From Entonaema liquescens (lineage: Eukaryota; Ascomycota; Sordariomycetes; Xylariales; Xylariaceae), in NCBI GenBank assembly GCA_902805475.1, contig CADCSX010000003.1:3410001-3474000 (forward strand): a DNA stretch of 64,000 bases, given 5' to 3'. This document shows, in pieces, positions 36,176 to 48,075 of the stretch. The notes beneath the pieces were generated by a model. The model did not search any database. It was not told the DNA's origin and saw nothing but the letters and a program-made list of their open reading frames with translations. Both the position numbers and the translations under genes were made by a program. How positions within the stretch are numbered: position 1 is the stretch's first letter; each line of letters opens with the position of its first letter.

Positions 36176-36856
36176 TAGGTGTTTTCTCTCGAGCGCCAGC
36201 AAGGCTACCTATCTACTAAGCATGAGTAATCATGACAGACATAGTATGGATGAAATAAATTATCACTTTCGTTTTCGAATGTCTGGTTTATTTAATGTCA
36301 CCCGTCCCTCTTGAGATTCGACTGTCATCTTCCATTTTTCAGGGGTAAGTAGCGAATCCATCCAGCTGCAACCTCTTTACAATGCTTATTCTTGGGATAT
36401 TCATGTAGTTATAAACTAGCATGTTGTGATATGTCCACAGTCCACAGTATAGTGTAGGTTACCTACCTAGGTTCCTCAACACAATAGTTCCATGTCAATA
36501 CTCTCCTTACCTGTTTACTAAGTACCTAGGTATTTAAAGGCAGACACTACCTATTTTCCTATTGTGAACATAAAGATCCGGCCTTACGTAGAAAAGATAT
36601 ACTTTTTGTATATCAAGCTAGAACATATCTGAATAAATGACTAGGATAATTATTCTAATAGTGTTACAGTGGCATCGTGAAGTAGTATAGACCCACACCG
36701 GCTTCGGCAGTCAAGTACCCACACGTTTTCATAGATAAAAAAAATAGAAAAATGGTTTATCGCACAAGTTGAAAAGCGAACTTGTAACAAGGATTATGGA
36801 AATATAAATGGACTTTGCGCATATATGTGATAAAGTAAGAAAAATAGAAAAAGTAA
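36176..36856. other. Intergenic region with TACCTAGGTA palindromes
   Basis: No gene. It contains near-palindrome TACCTAGGTT at 36464-36473 and perfect TACCTAGGTA at 36523-36532. The right edge is the tRNA-Gly 3' flank. Confidence 0.65.
36848..36852 (-). terminator. RNA polymerase III terminator of tRNA-Gly
   Basis: A run of five T on the minus strand begins five bases beyond the tRNA 3' end; a second T5 run (36840-36844) lies just behind it. Confidence 0.7.
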
Positions 36857-36927
36857 TGCATCAGCCGCGAATCGAACGCGGGGCCCATCGATGGCAACGA
36901 TGGATTTTACCACTAAACCACTGATGC
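36857..36927 (-). tRNA. tRNA-Gly (anticodon GCC)
   Basis: 71-nt cloverleaf on the minus strand: acceptor stem GCATCAG pairs with CTGATGC plus discriminator A; the anticodon loop TTGCCAT gives GCC; the T arm contains GTTCGATTC (B box), and the D arm TGGTTTAGTGG serves as A box. No intron. Confidence 0.96.
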
Positions 36928-38108
36928 TGTTTTTGGACTGTTGGATGACTTTCTTACAACTAGCTAGCATTATAACCAACCTAGCATATTCCTTAGTATG
37001 TTCCTGTCAATTTACCAGTTCTCTATGCTATTGACTATATAATTTTGATCTAAGACTAATTGTTTATCCTAGACTTGAACATATAAATTGGACATCATAG
37101 CGCCTACGACGCGATTTCTTCATACCGGCGAAGTAATTGTTCGATTCATCGCGAAGGTGATGCTACTTGCAGGTACTACTTACACGTAAGCACCTCGTCT
37201 TCTTGTCGCAGTTGATGGGCGGGGGGAAACTTGTGTAAGTACTACGAATAGCTTCGTTTTGGTCGACATGCCACCTTATTTCATGGCCCAGAAAGATGTG
37301 GACGACCATTTAAGTCGTGAGCTTTATAATAGACAAGAACAACCATGTCTTTCTTCTATTTATTATAATCTGTTCGACGTATCCAACGTGAGCTTGCATC
37401 ACACCATCTCCTTCTCAAAAGTCATTCGATGATTATACAATCCCTCCATTACCAATCAGTTTGGGTCTGGGTCTCTCCACTCAAGGAATATGATTAGCTG
37501 GAAGGTATCGATAGATGTGTGCGTTGAATATTCAAAGCTGTATACCATAGTATTAATAATGCTAAACCGATATACTCTTATGTCTTTTGAAGTACTTCAT
37601 AGTCAAGTTAAGCGCCGCATATAACAAATCTCTAAAGTGACGAGAGGTAATTAAGCTTACATTGTGAGATCTACAAGGAAAATGTATCCGCATTCATCAG
37701 TAATCTTCAAATGTCTTTAATAATCATTGCGATACTACAGAACTTTAGCTAAGATGATGTCACTTTGGAAATAATGATTTTTTGCCGTATTCGGCATATA
37801 TACCCATACCGGTCATTTGAGCCACGATAGAGGCACGCGCCAATTCTTTAGTGCGGTGAAGATCTGTTTTTGTAAGCAACATCTACCCTAACCCCTTCTC
37901 GGCCAAGTTGGCCGTTGGTGATAGAACGGGGTTGGCAATAACCTCATTATACGGTCAACAATACAGAGATTTGTAATCTGTGAATTAGAAATCAAATCTC
38001 AGCATCAAAAAAACCCAAGATATAAAAAGCTATGGATCGACGAGTATCTATGGGAAGAGCACTACAGAGTATCAGGACTCGACTAGTATTAGGGACATCA
38101 CATACAAT
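36928..38108. other. Intergenic region, tRNA-Gly to epoxide hydrolase
   Basis: No ORF of interest. A short inverted element GGCCAAGTTGGCC lies near 37901-37913. The right end should hold the hydrolase promoter. Confidence 0.55.
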
Positions 38109-39218
38109 ATGCATCTATTTCGAGCATTGACATTGAGCATGGCGATGCCTGCGACAATGGCGTCTCAGGTACCACCTGCGCAGGCTCCTTTCAATTCAAG
38201 CCATTCTGCCGTTGTTGGGGAAAACACCTATTACTATCTGCGAGCTCGGCCCTCCGGCGAACCCAAGGGGAGTGTGCTTCTCCTTCATGGATTTCCGGAT
38301 CTTCCATATGGGTGGAAATACCAAGTACCGTTCTTTACCTCGCTCGGATATCAAGTCATCGTCCCCGAGATGTTAGGATACGGACATACATCCTCTCCAA
38401 GCGAATTAGACGCGTTCTCCTTCAAGAACATGTCTGCAGATCTAGCGGCATTGTTAGACCAGATCTTGCCCGATGAGCAGGTGATCCTTGGTGGCCATGA
38501 CTGGGGTGCTGGCTGTAAGTGATTAGAGTTCCTCCCCCTTTTAATCTATTGAAATATCCGTGTAGATACTGACTCGGCTTTCGAAGTGTTATGGCGGTTC
38601 GCTATGTATTACCCTAAGCTCTTCAAGGGGATCTTCGCGTTGACGTATCCATACCTCCCCCCGGTGACTGAATACGTCGACCTTGCCGACCAGATCAAGA
38701 ATAGCGAGTTCACTACCTTCACGTACCAGCTTCAGTTACGCGATCCTTCGCTTGACCGGAAGATCAGGGGCGAGGAAGTACTCCGACAGTTTCTCATAGC
38801 GACGCATGGGGGACTTACTCCTGACGGCGGGGAAGGCTTCAACACATCAGGCCTGATCTTTGAGAATTTTCCCGATCTACAACCCAGTGCTCTCCTTAAC
38901 GGCACGGACCTTGACTTTTACATTTCGGAGTATGAGATCCAGAGTCTCCGGGGGGGCCTGAGCTGGTACCGCACGAACAAAATCAATTTTGAGGATGAAC
39001 TGTCAATTGCCCAAGCTGGCGGTCATAGATTCGAGATGCCGGTTCTCTTCATCCAAGCCCTCAGAGATCCTGTACTCATCCCATCCCTCTCTAAAGATAT
39101 GGATCAGTATGTCGATAAGTTGACTAGGGCTGAAGTAGACACCGGCCACTGGGCTATGCTCGAAAAGCCAACCGAGGTAAACAAGATCATCAAATCCTGG
39201 CTTGAGACGTTTGATTAG
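38109..39218 (+). CDS. Secreted epoxide hydrolase-like alpha/beta hydrolase
   Basis: Exon 1 38109-38514, a 51-bp intron, exon 2 38566-39218; 352 residues. The N-terminus (MHLFRALTLSMAMPATMAS) looks like a signal peptide. Family motifs: oxyanion-hole HGFPD, nucleophile Asp in GGHDWGAG, second acidic residue in LRDPVL, and catalytic His in DTGHWAMLEKP. Asp rather than Ser at the nucleophile elbow favours epoxide hydrolase or dehalogenase over esterase. The intron interrupts right after the nucleophile elbow and rejoins as GYTDSAFEVLWRFAMYYP. Three N-glycosylation sequons fit secretion. Substrate unknown. Confidence 0.88.
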
Positions 39219-39429
39219 CTGCAATGGGTTCAGCCAATATGATGATAAGAGGAATTAACTGGTATTCAATGTCAAGATTCTAGATGTCTCGTCTGGAATC
39301 CTGACATTCGGGAGGGATAAAATTCCATCGCCTAAAACTTGATCTTATAGATAGGGAGCTGTACTTGGTAGACTCCTGGCTGTCAGCCCCATACCTTTAA
39401 TTATTATTCTATAGACATTTACACCCCAA

Positions 39430-40724
39430 TTATGCACGATGGATCTCTTGTTTAAAATCGCGTTCAACTGTGATACCAGTATGCCCTATCATGTTCAATT
39501 CAGTTGAGGGACCCCTAGTCGCTGTGACATTCGACGTAGCATAATTGCTAAAGGCGCTACCATCAAGTCTGGTCCAATCGTGGTATGATGATGGTAGCCG
39601 GGCACCAATATCGCGGCTGCGAGACCACGAACTCTTCATTGTCGATCGAATCTTCTGGATACCATGTACTAAGGGCTTATAGACCAAAGGTAAGTTCGCG
39701 CATAGGATACTACCGCAAGGTTCCCACGCAGACAGAATCCCTAAGGGGACTTCATTCCCTAAAATGAACAGATATTAGTAGGATAGAATATGAAGACAAG
39801 ATAAATATGAAATCTTACATGTAATGTCTTTAGACCTTATTGAAACAACGACCGACAGACGAGCAGCGCTGATAGCACACGTCCCTAGCCCTATTGAGAA
39901 GAGAAAGCAAAGTCCTATCTTTTTATCCATACTGGCCTGCAATCCAAGAATAATAGGTATTGGCATGGTGAATATCCATATATCAAATATCAAGTTCATG
40001 ATGTTAGTAGAATAAGCGAACGCCAATTTGTCCACACAAGTAGCTGTTGCAGCTACTGAAGCACTCCACCACCCTTGGACTGGTCGACACCCTAATCCCA
40101 GTATTATTTCCATTAATATAAGCCATGTAATCACGCAAATCGCCGTAACGACAACCGTTATACGAAACTTAGTTGCGGCGAAGATGCGATAGTACAGAGC
40201 TAGGACCGAAAGCTTCGTGCTAACAAGAGCAAAATCGTAGAAATGGCTAAAAATGTAGTCACCCTACTGATCGTTAGGCCTTCCACTAGTTTAGAAGAGA
40301 TATGATAACCCAGCTTACCAGAAGGAAAATTTCTACTTTTTGTTCGGGGATAGCTTCTATGTGACGTCCCAGGCCACCAGAAGTTCCTTTAATAACCACG
40401 GATCAGACTTATACTTATTCAAAGTAGAGTTATAGGCAATGCAAACCGCAAATTATCCCCGCGATACACTCAGCAACTGCTACCGTCTATTTAGAGAAGT
40501 TAGATACTTTGAGTAACTTATAATGCGGGCAATATACATACTGTAGCCCATATCATTAAGTAGTCGTCAAAGGCCAAGCGGTGCTGTGACAATGGCCTTG
40601 CCTTAACCCATAGCCTAAGAGCTGTACTTATGATTTCGATGGGAATGGGAATTGAGAAGAATGTATTGGCTAATGCCACCCTAGATTCAGCGAGGTACTC
40701 GGGGCTATAGTTAGCCGCCACCAT
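39430..40724 (-). CDS. SAT4-family rhodopsin-like integral membrane protein
   Basis: Five exons on the minus strand: 40724-40542, 40486-40447, 40386-40319, 40263-39819, 39758-39430; introns 55-60 bp, all phases agree; 354 residues. The start is the ATG at 40724; the frame continues upstream only through a TTG. Family signs: GGLGRHIEAIP, YDFALVSTKLSVLALYYRIF, GCRPVQGWW and a conserved Cys/Asp-rich turn ATCVDKLAFAYSTNIMNLIF, with several membrane spans. These proteins are a large fungal family (rhodopsin-like SAT4 domain) without an agreed function; some contribute to sensing or pathogenicity. The C-terminal tail (about 110 residues) is Ser/Arg-rich and presumably cytosolic. Exon 2 is only 40 nt. 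Confidence 0.87.
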
Positions 40725-42308
40725 GGCGATCGGACCCAAACAGGAATTGAGACTGGTCCAAATACATGAACATTAATGGGTCATAGGAAAAGGAATATGG
40801 GTAGGCGCTTAAGAGGTTTATAATAGTCTCGCAGTAATACCCGGCCTCTGGGTATCATCCTGGCGTTACACAGATCGAACGCGAGTCGGGCACCGATACA
40901 GTTCCTTCGGGATTGGGGCCAGACTAGGCGCTTATTGGCGTTCTACGCGGATTGTTGCATAGTAGATCGTATGCAAGTCTCGCCGATCTCGTGCGATAGG
41001 TACCAGCTGATAGCCTACCGGGACGTTCCACAGCGAATAAGTAGTATGAAAACACATTCAGGGCTGAGGCGGGGTGGCATTTTGTTTGCCCACAATCAAC
41101 AGCTACACCATCAAACACGTGGATCCCTTGCAGTAAGAAATTAATCGGCAGATCTGTTTGATGTCTTAAGGATCTCATGCTACATTTGCATGCGTGAGAA
41201 CCCAGATTTGCATATCGTGGTAAGAACAGTCACGCTTCTAAAGAAGGAAGGCAGGTTAGTAGATACCGAGAACAACGTATAGGTGTTTCTTCAATGTCGC
41301 CATGAGATATTTAAATGAACCAGCTTGTATAGAGGCTAGCTGAAACTTTTGAAATTTCATAAAGGCAAGACGAAGCGACAATTTTACCCGACAAGACTAA
41401 GAGCTAAGAAACGCCATCTCCCAAGTCTTACTTTGAACTATTAGCAACATTAGTCAACCAGCCGTATACACCACAACGCAATAGCCTATCAATAGACTGA
41501 AGCATGAGTAATCGAAAAACATTCTACCTAGCAGTAGCCATGCAGGATATACTTACTCTACCTATATATTGAAACCACCATATTTGTCATAAATACTTAT
41601 GCGGAGAGAAACACGAAGAATCCAAGCTAGGACAGCGTTCCCGAGAAAACAAACAAGGGAAGGGGAAACTTCTTTCTAGAAAATCGAACCCACTCGAAAT
41701 AGGAGAATTCGTATATTTGAATATGTAAATACTCGCATTTCAATTGCTTACCTGCTAGAATAAGACTGAATCCAACCCCTGAATTCCCGGCGTTCCTAAC
41801 GCCATGGTAATATCTAGGTAAGTATAGGAGGGAAGCCGTTAACTACGTACCTAACAGGCGGTCTATAGGGGGTGCTCAGCATTAGTACAACCCCATAAGC
41901 AACCTTTGTATAGACTTATAATACGTGGTAGCTCTTAGAGCTAGGTTATCTTGTTCTAAACTTCAGTCTATAGCCTAGGTACCTAAGTTGTGTCGCTTAC
42001 TGATATGCACTTATACTATGGACTTCCCATGAAAGTCTAGATAGGTAAAAGAATATTTTATCCTTATTGCTTTACTTTGAATAAGCTATCGTTTAGCCCC
42101 TCCTCAAACCCTCTCTTAGAGTTAGCTTTATAGTGTACTGCTATAACCCATTATTTGCCTGTTAAGAACAGTAGAAGATATCTAGTGCAGAGGGCGAGTT
42201 GACATAAAGTTAGCAGTTGAACTCATATTAACTGCGGTTTCCTGTGGAGGATTCGATTATCTATTAATGATTACAATATAAACATTACGCCTTGCCCCTG
42301 CTAGCCCC
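40725..42308. other. Gene-free region, about 1.6 kb
   Basis: ORFs at 40924-41178 (minus) and 40935-41144 (plus) overlap on opposite strands and have no motif. Contains CCTAGGTACCTAAG near 41974-41987 and related strings. Nothing else recognised. Confidence 0.55.
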
Positions 42309-43128
42309 CTATTCAAGTCCAAAGGTCGCTTTGTGATGCATCTGGCCCCATTGAACTGGGTACTGCACATATCCTTCCATATCTATATAGCGGATACTCA
42401 GAAAGTGTAGCTTGCAGCCTTCTTTCACCTCCAAAGCATCCGCTGCGTATTTATATCCTGCGATTGAGGGGATCGCGAATTCCGGTCTAAAGAGAAACAT
42501 CGTCCACGTGCTCTCATATGTCGTTCTATACCGCACTAGCAACTCTTCCATACATCTGAATTCAAAAAAGCGCCCGTTTTGTGATATCCAAAGGGACCCC
42601 TCAGCTTCGTCCAACAGCAACATGTAGTACTCCTTCATCCTGACCCGGTCGGCTGATGATAGCCCAAATTCATCGCGCATGTCGTAGATGAGACCATCGA
42701 GGTCGTAGCGCGCGTTGTCGATCTCGTGTTGTATATTTTGCCAGACTTCGTTCTTGTCCCTCAGTTCCGCCAATTTCAAATCATCGTCCACGAACTGCCG
42801 TGCCGTTAGTTACCCGACTCAAATAAGAATAAAAAAAAAATAAAAATAAAAAAAAGGAAATGTAAGCCGCAGAGAGGAATTGAGGGGGAACTCGGAACTA
42901 AATGCTATCCAAATCCTCAAATGCGGATAGAGTCCGAGATGAGGCTGGGGCGTTATTACGTGTAAGAGTATAAAAACTTACTGCGCCATGGGGATACGCG
43001 GCCCGGAATATGCGATAGATTAACTCCCTCTTTATTGGCAGTTTAGGGAATTTCCGCGCCTCCATGCCATTTCTATACCACCAATTTTCTACTTCGCCCT
43101 GAGGCATCGCCGTTTTCTTTGTTGCCAT
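42309..43128 (-). CDS. Hypothetical two-exon protein, no recognised domain
   Basis: Exon 1 43128-42982, intron 42981-42795 (187 bp, GTAAGT to CGGCAG, with an A-rich tract), exon 2 42794-42309; 210 residues. Splicing is phase 0 and joins AAYPHGA to FVDDDLKLAEL. The protein is soluble, rich in charged and aromatic residues (ENWWYRNGMEARKFPKLPIK; DLDGLIYDMRDEFGLSSADR), with no signal peptide or membrane segment. I do not recognise the family. The good ATG context, two in-phase exons and protein-like composition make it a real gene in my view. Confidence 0.65.
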
Positions 43129-43670
43129 TATAGTTATTGAATTATAGGTTGTTGAGGATTATTGGTATTGCCAAGACCTTGTGTAAGACGTAAAGGTGAT
43201 AGATGTAGTGGTATTTATGATTTTCTCTGGCATTTCCCAGTGGGATGGCCACCGTTTATATAGTATATTCCCCAAAGCGCCTACGTATGTCTAAGGCTAT
43301 GCGCATCTGATAACTATAGATATTTGTCATATTACTGAGTCCTTGCTGGGTAGGCTGAAGCGTGACTACGTACTAACACGTGGTATTTGTCCTACTGGTA
43401 ACATGATAAATCATACCCATTAGCTTGTCAATTGTTTGAAACGGCTGCCAGGTAGGCTAGCTCATGTACTCACTTGGCCTATCATATTTTTCTATTGAAC
43501 TCTTTGTTTCAGTGTAGCTTATGTTGTTGGATACGAGATGATATATGAAATTGTACCCCAATATCAAAAGCGATACGCCAACCAATAGGGAGGCCTGTGT
43601 AACGTTCTTATTTAGATAATTGATTAAATAATGGCAAATCTAGTACTAAAAGCCAGGCTATTCTAATTAT
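43129..43670. other. Intergenic spacer
   Basis: Promoter of the hypothetical gene and 3' flank of the carboxylesterase gene; no gene recognised. Confidence 0.6.
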
Positions 43671-45714
43671 TTACTGCGGAACCCTCGCAGAAACACTCCG
43701 CCAGAAATCGCAGCGGCGGCCACGACCTCCCTCCCATGTGTAGGAATTAGAGAGGTTGAATATGTTCACAACGCCGGGACCATCTCGTACAAAGAAGTTC
43801 AAGTAAGGTGGAATCGTGACTGGAAACACATCTCCCCCAGTAGTGTTCAAATTCATCTGTGTCCGATCCTCCAAAGTGAATTCCGGCCACTTGATGTTGC
43901 CATCCGAGCCTATCGGGATCGTAGCATTAGAATAACCTGCAGTCGCATCCTCAACAGATATGACGGGAGTATTATGAATGATGAAGTTTCCGTAGACCTT
44001 TCGCATCGCATGTTTAAAATCCGAACTGGGGAAAACAGAATCGACAGCAAAGTACGCATTCAAATCCGCGCCGTGGTAGGATGGCGTAACGGAGTATTGG
44101 TACTTCCACGCTTGCCGAGGCCCGGTACTAAATGCTTCGGCAAACCACTGAGCCGGGCAGGCAAAGTTTGTTTCGGCGGCCAGGTTGAATGCAGCCTGTT
44201 GTATACCAGTAGCTAAGCCAGACTGATATAACGCGGTTGGTTCGGTGTAACCAAGCGTGTCATATCGAATGCCACTGCCACTGGGTATGGAATCGATCTC
44301 ATAGATGCTGTTGAGGGAAGCAACATCTTCTGGAGTGAATAACGGGAACTGGGTCGAGACGAAGTTGTCATATTTCTCTCTACTGTCGACCTCTGGGTTT
44401 GTCAGGAGTGCACCCTCATTGCCATTGTTCTGAGCTCATTAGTATGTATGTTATCGACAATTGATGAAAGAAGAACACATACACCAACAAGAAGCCTTTT
44501 CCCAGTCACTTTACCCTGTAACAGCTGTTTTGATGGCCGTGCTCGTACGTAATCGCCATCTATAACTGGTGTAAATCCAAAGCTCCCGTAGTATCCTAGC
44601 GTCGTAGAAACAGTGCCGCTCGCGTTCTGCAAAACAGCGCTATCGGCAGCAACCAAGCAATCAAAAGTAGAGGCATAATTGCTCAACTTCGATGAATTTT
44701 TACTGCACCCGGCCAATTCGGCGAACCTGTCGTAGCGCTCTGTAGGAACCGTATCATTATACTGATACGTCGTTGTAAGATATGGGCTTGCAGCGATAAT
44801 CTAGAGAGGAATCAGCAATCGAAAGACATAATCCTACAGGAAGGTTCAAACTAACGTTCTGGAAGAAATTCGTCTCTTTGCCGCCGTAAGCTGAAGCATG
44901 GAGTAAAACCGAACCGCCACCGGCTGACTCTCCACCGATGGTGACGCGGCTCGGATCGCCCCCAAACTTAGCGATGTGCTCCTGGACCCATTCAAGCGCG
45001 AATCGCTGATCCAAAAGGCCGGCGTTAAGTTGACCATGTTCCTTGACCTCGTTAGAGGAGAGGAATCCAAATGCTCCTAGCCGATATTGAATCTCGACAG
45101 CAATAAAACCGCCGTCATTAATGCTCACCCAGGGAGTCGGGTCGTAGACAGCTCCGAGGACGGCGTAGCCACCTCCGTCTAAAGTATGAGGTCAGAATCA
45201 TGCAGATCAATGAGGCAGATTATGTCTTGCTAGAACAAAGGAGCGGTGATGCATACGTATCCAGAGTAAAACAGGCAAATTCGAAGCATTAGGCGCTGCG
45301 TAAACATTGAGGTAGAGGCAATCCTCATCACCTGGAGCAACTCCAAACCCGTATGAGTCGGGGAGGCCAAAAACCCCTGATTGTGGGCAAAGAGGTGGCT
45401 GATCGACTGCTGGTGTCACTCTGGTGTTATTCCAGACTGGAGGCTTGGGTTTTTGCCAGCGCAACTTTCCAATGGGAGCTGCAGCATAACGAATACTAAT
45501 CAAAGTTAGATGAATTCCTATAATAACTACTCTCGATGCGAGTTACTTGCCTTTTGAAAACATTAAGATCGTATGTTTCGTTGTAGGACCCCTGGTACGT
45601 CGCATACCCAAGATCAACCGTTGGTGCTCCAGCGGACTCCGCGCCAACAGGCGTTCCGCCCACTGCGAAAGCTGCAGCAAAGATCCATGAGAAGACGCCA
45701 CTTGAGGGTTTCAT
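43671..45714 (-). CDS. Secreted type-B carboxylesterase/lipase
   Basis: Five exons on the minus strand: 45714-45551, 45495-45257, 45178-44856, 44800-44483, 44429-43671; 600 residues. Signal peptide at the N-terminus ([15 protein letters not shown]). Type-B carboxylesterase motifs: EDCLYLNVY, oxyanion-hole HGGGYAVLG, and the nucleophile elbow GGESAGG. Intron 1 (45550-45496) must be GC-AG: the exon ends AAAAG and is followed by GCAAGT, the classic GC-donor consensus, and only this join gives the family sequence [19 protein letters not shown]. The other introns (53-78 bp) are GT-AG. Several N-glycosylation sequons fit an extracellular enzyme. Substrate unknown. Confidence 0.92.
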
Positions 45715-46142
45715 TATGACCTAACACAACCACGTGGAAGACGATATTAATTGGGCTTATTTGGGAGACGCGATCGTTCCCTTATATGCAGCCCCGTGTC
45801 ATGTCGTATTTGAAAAACGCGGGGCTTTTTATTACTCTTTGTCAACTACGCCTGCTTTCGTTCCGTCCGGATATGGCTGCTACCCTCGGACTGTCACGTC
45901 GATAGGCGTCCGGGGTATGAATCCCAGAGCCATGGATCAAGCTCCCCTTGTACGTATTCTGCTCGAGCGGCTGAAAATCACAGGTCCCTAATTATGAGTA
46001 AGATTGAACGCGAGCTAACCCAAGGAGGCATGTAAGTAAGACTTCACGCAACATCTTAACCCCCTTTTCATACAAATAGTCTGTTCCAACATCCGTTCCA
46101 AATACCCCGTTGAAGATTCGACAATAAGCTTATGCCATGTGC
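45715..46142. other. Intergenic spacer
   Basis: Carboxylesterase promoter and dioxygenase 3' flank; the plus-strand ORF at 45734-45991 has no motif. Confidence 0.55.
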
Positions 46143-47210
46143 TCAGGACGTCTGGTTGAAGTCGTAGCTATTTCCGAAGCCCCTGTTCAGGTACGTATCA
46201 AGCGCGTCTTCCTTGCTTATCCAGTCCACCGGGACTTCTAGACCCAAGCGGCCCTCGCGCTCTAGCTTCTCCAGCACCGGCTTGATATCATCTGCGAACT
46301 GGAGGCGCATGGGATTCCTGTACCATGGGGCGAAGTGAATCATGGCAAGCATGACGCGCACATCGTGGACCAGATTCGGCATGCCCGCGTGCCAGAGGCG
46401 CAAGTCCCGTATGACAAGACTGCCTTTCTGTACGACGGGCTGACATGGCGGACACACCTCTCTGCGGTCTGCTAGGAGGCCGTCTCGGATTCGTCCGCTC
46501 GCTCTCTCGCCGTGCGCGCCCTCTTGCCCGTCTACGTTTGCGTCGTGGGTGTGGGTTCCCAGCCAGATCTCCGTCGAGCCGTTCTCCGGTGTCATGGTAA
46601 CGAGGGGAATGTTGACGACCAGGGCAAATGGGTGGTCTGGATGTTTAAAGTCCGCGTCGGAGTGTACCGGTTGGCGCGTCGGCGTTCCTCCTGGCATCGC
46701 CGAGTTGGCGGAGCAAAAGGTCCATTTGGGACGGGGGCCAAGCACGGCGGTTGTAATCTGCGTTGCGATTGGGTCTGATTCAATCTTGTTAGTATTTCTG
46801 AAAGCATACGTTTCAAAGTGCCTTCGTTATAAAGAACACTCACTCGTAAATATCGTAGGGTTAAAATACTCAGCTACCGGAGGGGCATCTTGCTGCAGAT
46901 TTCCAGTATTATAATTGAAGGGTCCGTCTTCACCCCTATCTTGCAGAGTACGCGCATCCTGCACCATCTTCTCATTCAGGTGGTCTAGAGCATCGTGAGA
47001 GATCACATTTTCAACGACAACGAGACCATCTCTGTGGATAGCACCCACTGCCTTCTCCAGATTTCGAGCATCGAGGACCCCTTTTTGAGCTTCTGAATGA
47101 GAAGGGTTTACTATTGTAGGTGTATGTCGCAAGCGTGTATTTTGAGTAAGAGATGCAAAGGCACGGCGCCCGCCCAATGAAACTACTCGGCTACGGAGGA
47201 GCAGTGACAT
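46143..47210 (-). CDS. Phytanoyl-CoA dioxygenase (PhyH) family protein
   Basis: Fe(II)/2-oxoglutarate-dependent oxygenase. Exon 1 47210-46844, a 69-bp intron, exon 2 46774-46143; 332 residues. Iron ligands of the family are visible as His160-x-Asp162 (VHSDADF) and His251 (RLWHAGMPN), with the 2-oxoglutarate-binding Arg expected a few residues downstream. The first 30 residues are Arg/Ser/Leu-rich without acids (SLLLRSRVVSLGGRRAFASL), resembling a mitochondrial presequence. The substrate cannot be read from sequence; fungal relatives act in secondary metabolism or on lipids. Alternative acceptors upstream meet a stop, so the chosen site at 46774 is well constrained. Confidence 0.88.
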
Positions 47211-48075
47211 CTTATTTCTCCAACAGGAAAGTCTGTTCTACATTTGTCTATGTTTGGGAGTTTGCTACGTAAGCATGTGAGATCTTATATTCAAGCATAA
47301 CCAAATATAACTGGTGCCTCCGAATGCAGCGATCTGCCTATCGGCCCTCCGAAATGAAGTCGGAGATGTGTGACGGAGATGCCGCTTTGGGAAGTGCCGG
47401 CGCCGATGCCCGTCCCGACAAAGCTATATGAAACTTATCACTAGCTTCAGGAATATGAACGGGCTTGCGGAATGGTGCAGATTGAACATAGTCTTGCATC
47501 TAACTACAATCCCTATTCGGTATCCCGACGAGACACCCCGAAATTCTCGTTCTAGCCGGTCGGAACGCCCGAGACGATACTTGTTCGGACGGCCCGCTTT
47601 ATACGGACATCTTCTTTAGGGAAGGTGGTCGTATGCGGTAAAGGGATCGTGATAATATTCGAACCTTGAAAACATCTTTCAGTGGTTTAGAATCGATATT
47701 CACCTACTTATTACGATGTACTGAACGTAAACGCATCCGCATTCATTCTTATGAACCAGACCTGGGCGTCCCGATTTTCTTATCCATAGCCTAGGTATAG
47801 GAAAAGGGGGGCCGTTTATATACAGGAAATAGCTATTGACGAGTTATAATAAGCCATAACCATTCTCATTTTACATGCTTCCTCTCGTGTTGATTTTCGG
47901 AGAATCTTACGGGCCTGAAAAAGTGAAAGACTTATTTCACTCGCAAACGTAAAATGCTCTGGGATCTGTTCTGCGGTAGATTCTTCACGTCTATTATTGT
48001 GTAGGATGCTTTATAAACCGGTATATTCAAGATTCATCATACGTGGCATGAGTAAAAACCTTCGGTGGAAACACA
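47211..48075. other. Intergenic region
   Basis: No gene. The plus-strand ORF at 47428-47619 has no motif. GCCTAGGTATAGG occurs near 47789-47801. Confidence 0.55.

Noticed and set aside
40924..41178. Possible small gene upstream of the SAT4 gene
   Set aside because: Overlapping ORFs on both strands, no start context, no motif.
46512..46914. Plus-strand ORFs opposite the PhyH gene
   Set aside because: Antisense shadows of conserved PhyH coding sequence.
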